Source: Physcomitrium patens
Taxonomy: Eukaryota; Streptophyta; Bryopsida; Funariales; Funariaceae
Direction: 5' to 3'
Assembly: GCF_000002425.4 (NCBI RefSeq)
Contig: NC_037259.1
Span: 373,340 to 437,339, forward strand
Length of the DNA: 64,000 bases
Under the pieces are notes generated by a model. It worked only from the letters and a program-made list of their open reading frames with translations. It was not told the DNA's origin and made no database searches. The position numbers and the translations under genes are program-made. Positions 39,400 to 49,587 of the stretch are shown piece after piece; within the stretch, counting starts at the first letter, position 1; every line of letters begins with the position of its first letter.

Positions 39400-40420
39400 A
39401 ATATTCCAAAAATTGAAGCACAATTTTGTATTATATAAGTTTGACATAATTTCTAGGTGCAAAATATTTTAGATATAACTAGGTTTCAAAATTGAATTTT
39501 AAGAGATTTTTAGTTGCTTCAAATGTAAAAGATAGTTAAAGAATTTTACTATTATATGATGTTTGTTTAAGATCAAAAATTCTTTGCCAATGACCTAATG
39601 GATATTTTTAGCCATTATTTATAATAAAACAACCATAAACATCTGTTTCTATAGACTTTATAATAAATCTTTTAATATTAAACTATTATAATTCAATATT
39701 TGTGATAAAAAATTATTTCATTAAAATAAAAAAAATTATATCACATACAAAATCTATCTTTTGTGAAGAAATATATATATTTTCAACAACATCTATTACT
39801 ATCATATATTACTTAAGAATATTGTATCAAATAAAATGATTATATATATATATATATATATAGATTTTAGTTTTTAATTTATTTTTATTTTTTTAGTTAT
39901 TTATAATATATTTAAGATATTTATAGAATTATCTACAATCTTCTAACTGATAGATAAATAAAATAAATGAATAAAGTTTTGGAGCAATATTTGAGATGTA
40001 CTATTAACTAAAATCAAGAAGATTGGATAATTCTTTTTTCATTGGTAAAGTTTGTCTATAATAACATTATAAATTCTTTTACCTAATAATCACATCTTTA
40101 TACTAATCATAATTATCATCAATGATTTGATATTTTTAATTTTTCAAAAATTGATAATTCTTTAACAAAAGATTTGAATATTTTTTATTAAAGCTATATA
40201 CAACAATAAAAATAAAATTTAAAATTATTAATAACAACAAAATATCAACATAATATAAAAAAAACTATTTATTATAAAGAAAAATCTCAATTTTATGTTG
40301 GTAATAAGATATAATTATTTTATTGTGATATCAAGTTTATTTGTTATTTTGATAAGTTAAATTATGATAGATTTCAATCATTTCATGTTTTTAAATAAAT
40401 CAATTTAATTGCATATTAAT
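39400..40420 (+). pseudogene. Decayed integrase and post-integrase region
   Basis: 39430-39600 aligns with the zinc-binding N-terminus of integrase at 61500-61650, 39640-40060 with parts of the catalytic core and following conserved Asn-Asn region, and 40290-40410 with the domain at 62300-62420. At the second cysteine position of the HHCC zinc finger this copy still has TGT where the preserved element has TAT. Many stops; not functional. Confidence 0.72.
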
Positions 40421-40832
40421 TATATGTATCAAAGTCTATAAAGATCTTTCTTGTGTTCCATGTATTTTTTCTTAAGTCATATCAAACAATGAATATACAA
40501 AGAAAAAAACAAATATCATTTTCTTTTATGAAAGTGGACAACAATCAAGAATTTAAAGTAGAAGAAATCTTAGATTGAAGGCAATGTTAAAATAGGTAAG
40601 AATATATTGTACATTAATGCATCTATGATATTAATAAATACACATGAAAGCCATCTAAGAACCTTGCAAATATGGCAAAGAAAGTTAATATATTTTTAAT
40701 TAACAACATCCATCAAAACAAAGATAAAGAGTAAAAAAAATACTTTTTTATAAAGAAAAATAAGTTTAATAAAGATTGTAATCTATCTTCTATCATTATT
40801 TGTGGTTTTTGTATATTTGTGTTATTAAGAAG

Positions 40833-41302
40833 ATGGAGAATCAGCAACCAAAATATTCAATTCAAAGGCTATTGTTTACTGACTTGCTAAATGGAACATT
40901 AAAATTGTCACAACCTTCAAGACAATATAATAGAAATGAAGATCCTAAAAAACAACATGTTCTTTTTTAATTAGATGGTAAATTACAAGATATTTGATAT
41001 TATGATTTTAAAAGAGGTTCTTGATATTTGATGATACTATAGGAAGTACAAACTATTCTTGATAATGCTTTAAATATATTATTTGAAAGAAGTAATGAAA
41101 GTCTTAACAATAATAAAAAAAATAAGGTGGTCTTTTTGCCTTGATATATGACACTATCAATGGTTAAATAGATCTATTAACTATCTTTAAAGGAAACAAA
41201 GATCATAGCATGTGACAAATATAATTTGCCGCATCTTATAGTTCTTCAAAATGTGATTACTTTTCCTTGAAGAACTTATCCCTAGAAGAGAGAATAATAT
41301 CA
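40833..41302 (+). pseudogene. Decayed post-pol ORF homologue
   Basis: The ATG at 40833 and the following sequence up to about 41230 align with the post-pol ORF at 62896-63153 of the preserved element. Shared blocks include the Ser-Gln-Pro-Ser region and the segment near the stop, where this copy has TGG at the position of TAG in the other copy. This copy is interrupted by several stops. It is followed by a purine-rich AGAAGAGAG stretch and the 3' LTR at 41303. Confidence 0.6.
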
Positions 41303-41888
41303 TGGACAACCAAAACTAATAAAGATAAGAAGTATTAAATAAAAGTAAGTAGAAGTAAATAAAAATAAATATATTTGATAATATTTTATTAAGTAGCTTC
41401 TTAGAAGCTTTTTAAATACAAATTTGACTTCTTAAGTATTTGAAGGTAATTGATAGGTTGAAAATTTGGCAAATAAATTGGCCACATATTGTACAAGTTG
41501 ACCACTTGCTTTATAAGTTGCTTACACATCACACATGTTGATTACTTGTCATATATGTTGGCAATATGGCACACATATTAGAAACTTAGTTTACAAGTTA
41601 GAGACATATGTTGTAAATTGGACACATGTCAAATCACATACTAAATATTGCTATATAGTTTCTTAGTTAGATAATATATATGGAGGTAAGAATGAGGTCT
41701 TCTTCATTCTTGTCAATCCCTCTTGTGTGTTCTTGTCTTAGCTCAAGAATCTCTAGTCTCTTTATATTTGGCAATACATATTCTAATTTCTATTTAATAT
41801 CTATCTTTGCTTTGTCTACTTTCTCACTTTAAATGTCATAAGAATGTTTTTCTTTTTTAGACCTTTGTTATGATTCATGTCCTTGACA
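41303..41888 (+). repeat. 3' LTR of the decayed element, with 20-bp tandem units
   Basis: This 586-bp segment matches the solo LTR at 32389-32940 in inverted orientation and ends at CCTTGACA like it. Inside lie five consecutive 20-bp units at 41478-41577, each starting TTG (TTGGCCACATATTGTACAAG, TTGACCACTTGCTTTATAAG and so on). A TATA-like ATAATATATATGG follows near 41665, and GTCTTCTTCATTCTTGTC follows it. This is the layout expected of an upstream enhancer array plus promoter. Confidence 0.78.
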
Positions 41889-42723
41889 CCTAGAACTTGT
41901 ACCCATGCCTTCAATCAAATTGATAGTAAGAAATAGAAGCTTAAGATGATAGACTTTCACCAACATTGGTGGCTATGCAAATCCATTTTAAATATCTCCA
42001 AATACATCAAACAAAGACAATTGAATACAAAAAACAAAAACTTATAAGAGTTTTTTTATGAAAATTAACAAAAGACATAAAAACTTGTGTTTTAATCAGC
42101 AAGTTAATCTAAAATAAATAATTATTGCACATAATTTTGAAGTTGCAAGCAAAATCTTTGATTTGGCACCAATGCACACTTATAGACAATAATATAGAAG
42201 TTCAATATGTTGAGATTTTTTTTGATTTAAAGTGGCAAATAGAGACAACACACCTAAGTATAGAAAGTATAGGAAATGTAACATGGTTCCTATCCGTAAT
42301 GATTGCATATGCCTAGTTTGTAGAACTTTTCTACTAGTATACATTTTACAAACGACAATAGTATTGCAATGAGATAGACAGTAAAAGGGGCAAAGGCATG
42401 GGCATTAGATTTAGCAGATAATATTTGAAATTAAAAAGAAAAGGTCTTTATACACTTCATATATAAATGTTGTCAATTGTAAGAAGGTGACATCTAGCAA
42501 ATATAAAGATAATGTCTTATTAACACATTCTTTTATATATACTAGAGAAAATTAACTTTTTAAATTTATATAAAAATAATTTCCATAAAATATATTTTTT
42601 TAAATTCCAAATATTTTTGATATTTTTTTTTTTATTATTTATATGTTTCAAGAACTTGCTATACTAATAAATAGTTTTAAGAAATTAATAACATATAAAT
42701 ATTATTTATGATATTACAATAAA

Positions 42724-42762
<39 letters not shown>

Positions 42763-43715
42763 AAATTTGTGATAATTTTTTGAAAAGTTAAAAATTTTAA
42801 AAGTAAATTTCTTTAAAATAAGTAAATAGTTCTTGGAGTTCCAAATAAGAAATTTACTTTTAAAATTACTTACTTTCAAAAATAAAATAAGAAATTTACT
42901 TTTAAAATTTTAAAATTACTTATTTGAAATTTACTTATTTAAAATTTTAAAAGTAAATTTCATATATTCATTTTTGAAATTTTTGAAATTTTAAAAGTAA
43001 ATATTAGATAAATACAAAATAAAATTATGAAAAAAAATTCAAAAAATTCAAAAAAATTCAAAAGACATGTTAGTATTTAAATTCTTATGTATCTATAAGG
43101 CTTTATTTTTTTAATTTGTAAAGGTTATTTAATCATGTTATTGTAATCATACAATAATTCTCATCTCTAAAAATCTAAAAATCTATAAGATGAAGATAGA
43201 ACTAAAAATAAAATTAAATCTAAAAATTATAAATAATTTTAATTTTATATATGTAACTATTACCATTCTTGATTATTAGATTTTTATAAAAAAATATAAT
43301 ATTATATATATATACACATGCATTATGTTTTGTTTTAAAATGTTATAGAATATTCTTAAAACTCTAAAAATCTTCTAAATTTTTATACCATTTTTTTAAA
43401 TCTTTAAAAACTTCTAGATTTTTCTAAAATAGTTTGTAACATTTTGAATTCATGTCATTGTCTTGGAGTTCCAAAGAACCTTCTATAGTCTTCTTAATTG
43501 CTTGAGACATTCTTTCAATTTTAAAAACTTCTATAAAACATTTTGTATATGTGTACATTATTTTATGGGTCTTTAAATTTCTTTTAGAAATATGTTTAAG
43601 ATTTGATTGCAATAATATAAATTAAGAGGAAGAATAAAATGCACAACAATATTATTAAAACGAATTTTAGAGCAATTCAAAAGTCTACAAGTAAGAAGAT
43701 CAACATCACATAGCT
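41889..43715. other. AT-rich spacer
   Basis: No gene is supported; a 63-codon ORF at 42125-42316 has no recognisable features. It holds (TA)n at 42730-42758 and an inverted repeat at 42891-42961 listed separately. The 14-bp sequence CTTGGAGTTCCAAA, or close to it, occurs at 42832 and again near 43463. Confidence 0.55.
42891..42961. repeat. Perfect 24-bp inverted repeat with 23-base loop
   Basis: The left arm at 42891-42914 (GAAATTTACTTTTAAAATTT plus TAAA) is the exact reverse complement of the right arm at 42938-42961. Partial copies of the same arms occur at about 42788-42811 and 42848-42870 in opposite orientations, making a nested hairpin cluster. It may be a miniature inverted-repeat element or a local inverted duplication. 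No target duplication was clear. Confidence 0.7.
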
Positions 43716-44575
43716 CTTCTCACGCTTGAAACAAAATTATCACAGCGAGAGTCTTGTTCATGCTTGCAGCATCAAACTTGTGGGGGGCGGATGTTTGCAG
43801 GCGCGACCTTCCAATCGCACGTCGCATGCACTTTCATGTCGAACAGTGAATAGTGGAGAACAGGAGCAGGAGGGGCAGGAGCAAAGAGTTTCTGGTGCGA
43901 TGGGCCTCGGCGACCTCCACGCCGAGGCACTTGCGAAAGCACGGGAAGAGTTTTTTCTAGCTTCGCAATCCTATGGGGGGCACTGGGGAGGTGTTACAGT
44001 CATGCGGAATCGATGGGGTGCACATGACTTGGTCCAACGCCGCCAACCGCGAGGCGAGGTGAGGCGAGGTGAGGTGAGCCCCCACACACACTGCGCCGGA
44101 ACCACGGCTGCACGTCGCTCGAGACCAGCACACCGTCGCGCCTTCTGCCGCCCTTGCGGAGCGCAGACACGGCCCCGGGCGATGGCGCACAATCCGCCTC
44201 TCTTGTAGGGCCCTTATCCCTGTGGTTTTCCGCCCCAGCAGGCACCAACCCACGCCGCACTCTTCCATAGATACAACCCTCCTGTTTGATCCATCCCGTG
44301 CAATGCAGGAGCTACTGCTGCGAGCAGTGCCTCTGGCCGCTTTCCTGGATATAACCACGGGTCTTGGTCGTCCAGGGTCCCCGTTATCCACGGCCGTAGG
44401 TTCCTTTTCAACGGGTAGACGCTGCATGGCAATGACGCCATGCCTTGGTCCCACCCGCTCACGGTAATCACTCACTCGGCGGAAATGGGACGTCCCTAGA
44501 CCCATGACCGTCCACTGTGTCCAAAAGGAACGGATGAAGCCAGTCTTTATTAAAGAACTTTGGAACAAACTGTCT
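43716..44575. other. Isolated GC-rich island, no gene assigned
   Basis: About 860 bp, clearly GC-rich, with sharp borders against AT-rich spacer. Open frames exist on both strands (longest 203 codons, minus strand 44568-43957), but they are Arg/Ser/Cys-rich and overlap in several frames, as expected of random GC-rich DNA. A GAGGCGAGGT/GAGGTGAGGT repeat lies near 44050-44078. It could be a CpG-island-like regulatory element, a non-coding gene or horizontally acquired DNA; I have no evidence to choose. Confidence 0.45.
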
Positions 44576-46530
44576 CATTCGACTCGTTTATTTTATTTAC
44601 CAATGGTGGGCATGCTTATATTTTATTATTAGTATCATAGTTTTCAATATATATATATATATATTTTTCTCTACTATTCATTAAATTTGTAATTCAAGCA
44701 TTATTAATTTTCTCATATGCATGATTTTATTACCTACTTCTATGAAAAAAATAATGCATCATAATGTGTTATATTTATTCTTGAGATGCAGTGTATCTTT
44801 GGGATATAATATACTTGATACATATTGCATCTAGAATGGTATAAGGATTTTTTTGATTAATTTTTATCAATTCATCTTAATATTAATTCTTATTATAAAT
44901 GTTGTAAGATTTCATACAGTTTAATTAGTTCCATTTATTTATTGTTAGTTTAGTAAAAAGCTATCTTTCTTTATGTTCAAACTTTAATTTTGAAATTTCA
45001 TTATTATTGATACTATTCTAGTTTATGTTTGAATAATCAAATTGACATACTTTTATAATTAGGTATTATTGCTACTTTATGAAAATCAAAAGATTTTGTA
45101 TTTTTTAAGTGTAAATTTTACTCCTCAACCCCAATTATAAGATGGCTTCAATTAAAAGTTGCTTATAATTGATGGTGTAAAGTGAAGTAAGCAATTGACA
45201 AAAAACCAAAGAAGGACAACCACAATACAAGTGAAAGAAATGAAATCAAGTAATTACAACATCCAAAACTAAGTCACGGTCTATTCACTAGATTTTTATC
45301 CAATAAAAAATAAAAAAGTAAAATATTTTTAGATAGATAATTTTTTAATCTTTTCAATGACATAAAAATCATGTAATTCCAAGTTACTATCAGTAAGTTA
45401 TGATAGATTAAAGATAGAATGTAAATAATAGAAAAATTAAGTGAATAATTTTTACTTCAAGGATAACTTGCTTAAGAAATCAGGAATTCGAGCCTCACTG
45501 AGCTCACAAATAGTGTATATGGATTGTCTACAGAGGCTTTGAGGCTTTAGACTTATCTTCCTACCTATACCCAAGGTGCTACAACCCACATGAGAATTGT
45601 GCACCTCTCTTCCTACAAGGACTAAACTAGCTGCTGGTCCTCATATTTTCTACTAGTAAAACTACTTTTTTTGCATTTTTGACTACACCATGGTGTTCAA
45701 AAACACCTGATTAGCCTAAACACCTTGTATAGCCTTCAAATCTTGCTTCATTTCTTCATAATGGCTCTCAAGGTAGTAAAACTCAATTAATTTTCTATTG
45801 AATGACTTAAAACTATGTTTTTAATTAATCCACCAATTATAATCAATTTAAGGGACTCACATATTTATTAAACTATCTTCTTCTTCTTCTTCTTCTTATA
45901 TTTTATTAAAAAAATAATATTATATGGATGTAAAATTAGTATGTTGAAACTTTTACTAGACCAAAATTTACAATAATTTTATAAAACTTTTCAATGTAGA
46001 AAATAGTATGTTTTTAAAATATCTAATTATAAGGTTTTGTCTACCATTCTTAAATGATTTTTTTTAAGATATATGAATAAAATGATATCGCCAATCTTAA
46101 CAATGTATAATTTGTCAAAAATATTATGACTATTTTGAAATAAAAAATATCTGTGTGGATTCTATACTCTTGCACAAAATTATCATTCATGTAATTTTTA
46201 ATTACATCACCTTTATTGACTTTTATTTTTTTTGTAAAATAAATATGCTTCCTTAAAATATTGAAATGGTGGTATTTTTATTTCTATTTTTTTCTTTTAA
46301 AAAAAAATCTTCATATGATCTAATTCTTTTACAAGATTTAAAGAATAACATTCACAATTAAAAATTATTATTATTCTCTTTCGTTATTGATATCATAGAG
46401 TGTTTTTTTTTTGAAATTTAAAGAAAATCTCAAGTTTCAACAAAAAAAATAAAAATAACAGAAGAAATTAATATTAAAATAATAATTAAAATTATATAAT
46501 ATATTGAAAGAAAAAAATTAAAGAAAAAAA
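44576..46530. other. AT-rich spacer, possibly containing an old repeat
   Basis: No gene is seen. (TA)n occurs at 44647-44665 and (CTT)n near 45881-45897. Between about 45110 and 45850 the sequence is less simple (for example GAGGCTTTGAGGCTTTAGAC near 45530) and reads like a non-coding fragment of a repeat, but I could not identify it. Confidence 0.5.
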
Positions 46531-47600
46531 AGATCTATGAAGAACAGCACTCACTGCACAACAACAGAGGCCATCGCCAACAAGAGCTGAATAGGCACGG
46601 AGACCAGTAACAGGGCTCAAAGTATCACGAATATAGGGCATCACAATTTTACGGGTAACACCTCGAGCTGCCCGTAACTTTCATAACGGGGCCGGGAACG
46701 CCAAGGGCCCGTGGGGCATATGGAGGGTATGGGCCAGGCCAGAGTGGGAAGGCTGGATGGGATGGATGATAATCACGGAAGGCGTACTGTTGATTTTATT
46801 TCATCCTTCCATCCATCCATCCAGCCATGGGCTAAGCTCGCAGCAGGCATGGTCGCTGACTCTGCCATCATCGTCTAGATACTGCAAGCTCGCTCGATTG
46901 ATCGATCGCACAATTGCGCGCTCCCAGGCGGATCTGCAGCTTCTCTTGTTGTGGAGTACTCGACGCTGTTGCAATTCGTGCACCTGGGGTGTGTCTCACG
47001 TCCCCATTTCGCAACAGACCTCTTTCTGTTTCGTGCCGTTTTGGTGTTGAGCAAAATTTGTAGAAGGGCTGCTGGAATATTTTATTGTTGAAATTTCCCA
47101 GCATTGCTGACGTGGCAAGAAAAATCACGCCGAGAGACATCTAGAACCTCCCTCTCTGACCGTGAACCCAAACTGAGACTTCTTGCTTTGTTTCTTCAGT
47201 GAAGCGTAGCGCTATCCAAGTGCTGTACATTGCTTGCTGTAATTCGAAAAGACTGCCGAAAAACTTTATGGCTCGAAACCCAACAGTCCAGTCGATGTCC
47301 AGACTCTTCGGCTTCTTCTTATTCAGGGTCTCCTAGAATATAATAGAGACAGAAGCCCTGCATGCGGAGCCTGAAAAACTTAGCTCGGAGGGTAGCGGAG
47401 TTCAAGGCGGTGAGGGTCAATGCCTCTGTTGTGTGTCTTCCACTTGCTTTCGAGGTGGATAATGGTGACTTTCAGCGTGGAAGGCGTTTGAGGATTTGGC
47501 AATTGGAAAACTCGAATTTTTCTTGCAATCATCTTCGCTTTCCCGTTGCAGGGTGTTGTTGTTGTTGTCGCGGCTGCAGAGTTGGAGTGAGTCGGCAGAA
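46531..47600 (+). promoter_or_regulatory. 5' flank and leader of the PRT1-like gene
   Basis: GC-balanced DNA begins near 46540. It contains a (CCAT)n tract near 46807-46825, a TATAAT-like sequence near 47338 and several short upstream ATGs. An ATG at 47496 is in frame with the gene, but the residues it would add are Leu/Ser-rich and unlike the family. Confidence 0.4.
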
Positions 47601-48440
47601 ATGGCGGAGGCAGGGAAGCCGTTTAATTGCCCGATATGCCTTGAGATGGTCTACAAGCCTGTCGTGCAGGTATGCGGCCACATGTTTTGCTTCTGGTGCG
47701 TGCATCGTTCCATGAACCCTTCCACGGTGTCCCATTGCCCGATCTGCCAGAAACCATACGTCCACCTCGCCCGCATCGCCCCCCAGCTCCACCACCACCT
47801 GCAGCTCGCTTACCCTCTCGAGTATGAGAGCCGCGCGCGGGAGGTCGCAGCGGAGGAGCGCGATCAGAATCTCTACTCTCCCTTCATAGAGCCCGTCCCA
47901 TCGTCCTCTTGTAACCCTAAAGCCATCCTCCGCTGCAAGGTCTGCAAGAAGCTGCTCTACAAGCCCGTGGCGATGAACTGCGGCCACCTCATGTGCCAAT
48001 CCTGTGCGGCATCGGGTCCGCCCAACACTTGCCGTCTTTGTGGTGTGCATCATCCGGGGCCATTCCCGCAGGTTTGCGTTGAACTCGACCAGTACATGGA
48101 GAAGGAGTTTGGGCGAGAGTACAAGAGCCGGGGCGGCGAGATCGGTCGCGCAATACTAGCAAACTGGGAATCCCGGCCCGCTGACAATCTCGGATCCATG
48201 GGCATGGTGCAGAATATGATTCACCCTAGTGTGGGGTGCGATGGCTGTGGTATGATGCCCATTCTCGGCAGACGCTTCTATTGCCTCGATTGCCCGGAGA
48301 GTTGCGGTTATGATTTGTGTCAGACTTGTCATGCTCGCGGCGCGAATCAGCCCGGGCGGTTCAACCAGCGCCACTCGCCGTGGCACCGCATGGAGGAGCG
48401 GTCCAAGCGAAGCCCCTGGATCTTCGTCTGGGCCTGGTGA
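47601..48440 (+). CDS. PRT1: PRT1-like E3 ubiquitin ligase (two RING fingers plus ZZ finger)
   Basis: A single-exon gene of 279 residues starting at ATGGCGGAGG. Domain order is RING, RING, ZZ. RING 1 ligands are C10, C13, C25, H27, C30, C33, C46 and C49. RING 2 ligands are C112, C115, C127, H129, C132, C135, C144 and C147. ZZ ligands are C213, C216, C228, C231, C240, C243, H258 and H262. This order is that of PROTEOLYSIS 1, the plant N-recognin that ubiquitylates proteins with bulky aromatic N-terminal residues. Arabidopsis PRT1 is longer (about 410 residues); this protein has little outside the three zinc modules and ends soon after the ZZ finger. The gene could extend upstream in frame to 47496, but the first RING then starts at residue 45 after an unlikely leader. 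Substrate class is inferred from the family. Confidence 0.82.
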   Translation: MAEAGKPFNCPICLEMVYKPVVQVCGHMFCFWCVHRSMNPSTVSHCPICQKPYVHLARIAPQLHHHLQLAYPLEYESRAREVAAEERDQNLYSPFIEPVPSSSCNPKAILRCKVCKKLLYKPVAMNCGHLMCQSCAASGPPNTCRLCGVHHPGPFPQVCVELDQYMEKEFGREYKSRGGEIGRAILANWESRPADNLGSMGMVQNMIHPSVGCDGCGMMPILGRRFYCLDCPESCGYDLCQTCHARGANQPGRFNQRHSPWHRMEERSKRSPWIFVWAW

Positions 48441-49587
48441 ACCTGCCTGGGTAGTCTCAGAATCCAACCCGCTAGCTCATCTACGTAGAAATCGGTCGCG
48501 GTTAGTTAGCTTAGTTAAGTGTACAGTCTGCACATGCTCATGAGGTTGCTCGCGCACGATCACTCGTTACGACTCTGTGAACATCTGTGATTAATGAATC
48601 ATACTACGTCCAACTTCACAAATCGGAACCTGATCGTCGGTTTCGCAACATCTGTGCTGGTTCTGATAGCTTGTAATGGTTTGTGATGGCTGATGAGGTT
48701 TGGTAGCGTATCACAAAGAGCTACTTTTGTCTACTAGCTTGTTTGTTTCTGTAAGATAAGCGTCGGCTTGTGTCTACGGCTGCGAATGTCTGAATTTGTC
48801 GCGGTGATCCCGTTTTTGACCTCGTCAAACCGATGAACTGACACTTCGAAGGATCTTACGTTGACATGCTATCATACTAGCACTAATTAATAATCAGCAG
48901 AGCGCATTAAATACATTATCTTTCTCTCCCCACAACGAAATACAGACAGCCAAATCCTCTCAGAAAACAATAACGTTAACTTATCTACGTGAAACCTGCA
49001 ACTGGTGGTAATGAATTACACAGCTCAGAGAAAAAAAAATACCCAGAAAATACTCCATCCAGCATATTCTCGTTAGTCGAGCGGTGCTGTAAATCTGAAA
49101 GCTTGATACTTTGGACGTCAAAGTACAGCAATCGAGCAAATTTGTGCACAAATACCGTATCCGAATGGAGGGGACTGATGGCCGAGGGCAGACGGAGCAG
49201 GAGGGCAGGCGCAGCGGGCAGAGAAGGAAAACCAAGCGGGGGTTTCGTCGTGCTAGTGGCGATGCCGGACGAGGAGAGTTGAGCTTGGTTGTGAGTGAGG
49301 GGAATTGTTTGGTCCTGAACGAGACGCCATAGCCGATGCTGACGAGTTTGAGGCTACGACCCCGGCCGCGCGGCGCCCACGAATGGAACTCCATCACAAG
49401 GAGCATTCCAGCCAGGTGACGCACGCGCGGTGTGTGGATCATTGTTGCAGGCTATGGAGCTCCCAGAAGCTATGGGAGCTGCGCCATGGACGCCATCCTC
49501 GCAAGTGGGTATCGTAGAGGCACACGGTAGGGTCTGGTAGGGGGGTAGCAGCGAATCCAGTGATTTGGCACCGCGAAAGCTGTTGCG
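48441..49587. other. Intergenic region between PRT1-like and PP2A B55 genes
   Basis: Holds the 3' flank of the PRT1-like gene and the 5' flank of the PP2A gene. It contains an AT-rich part near 48840-49060 and a GC-rich part at 49160-49580 that probably contains the PP2A leader. Overlapping ORFs on both strands show no family match. No separate gene is supported. Confidence 0.5.

Larger units (their letters stand above)
33350..41888 (+). mobile_element. Heavily decayed Ty3/gypsy element
   Basis: The plus-strand order matches the better preserved element at 57.6-63.7 kb block by block: protease region near 35336-35395, reverse transcriptase about 35880-36430, RNase H about 37080-37620, integrase about 39400-40100, the post-integrase part about 40290-40420 and the post-pol ORF from 40833. 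No frame is open. Differences are overwhelmingly C to T and G to A type, and the active-site motif of the reverse transcriptase is altered (Tyr-Leu-Asn-Asn type). LTR remnants lie at 33350 to about 33680 and at 41303-41888. Extra material (about 36440-37050 with a long (TA)n, and about 37650-39380) separates the domains, so the copy is about 8.5 kb long. No matching target-site duplication was found. Confidence 0.8.

Noticed and set aside
43957..44568. 203-codon minus-strand ORF
   Set aside because: It lies in GC-rich DNA where long frames arise by chance. Several other frames are open at the same place, the composition is Arg/Ser/Cys-rich, and there is no motif.
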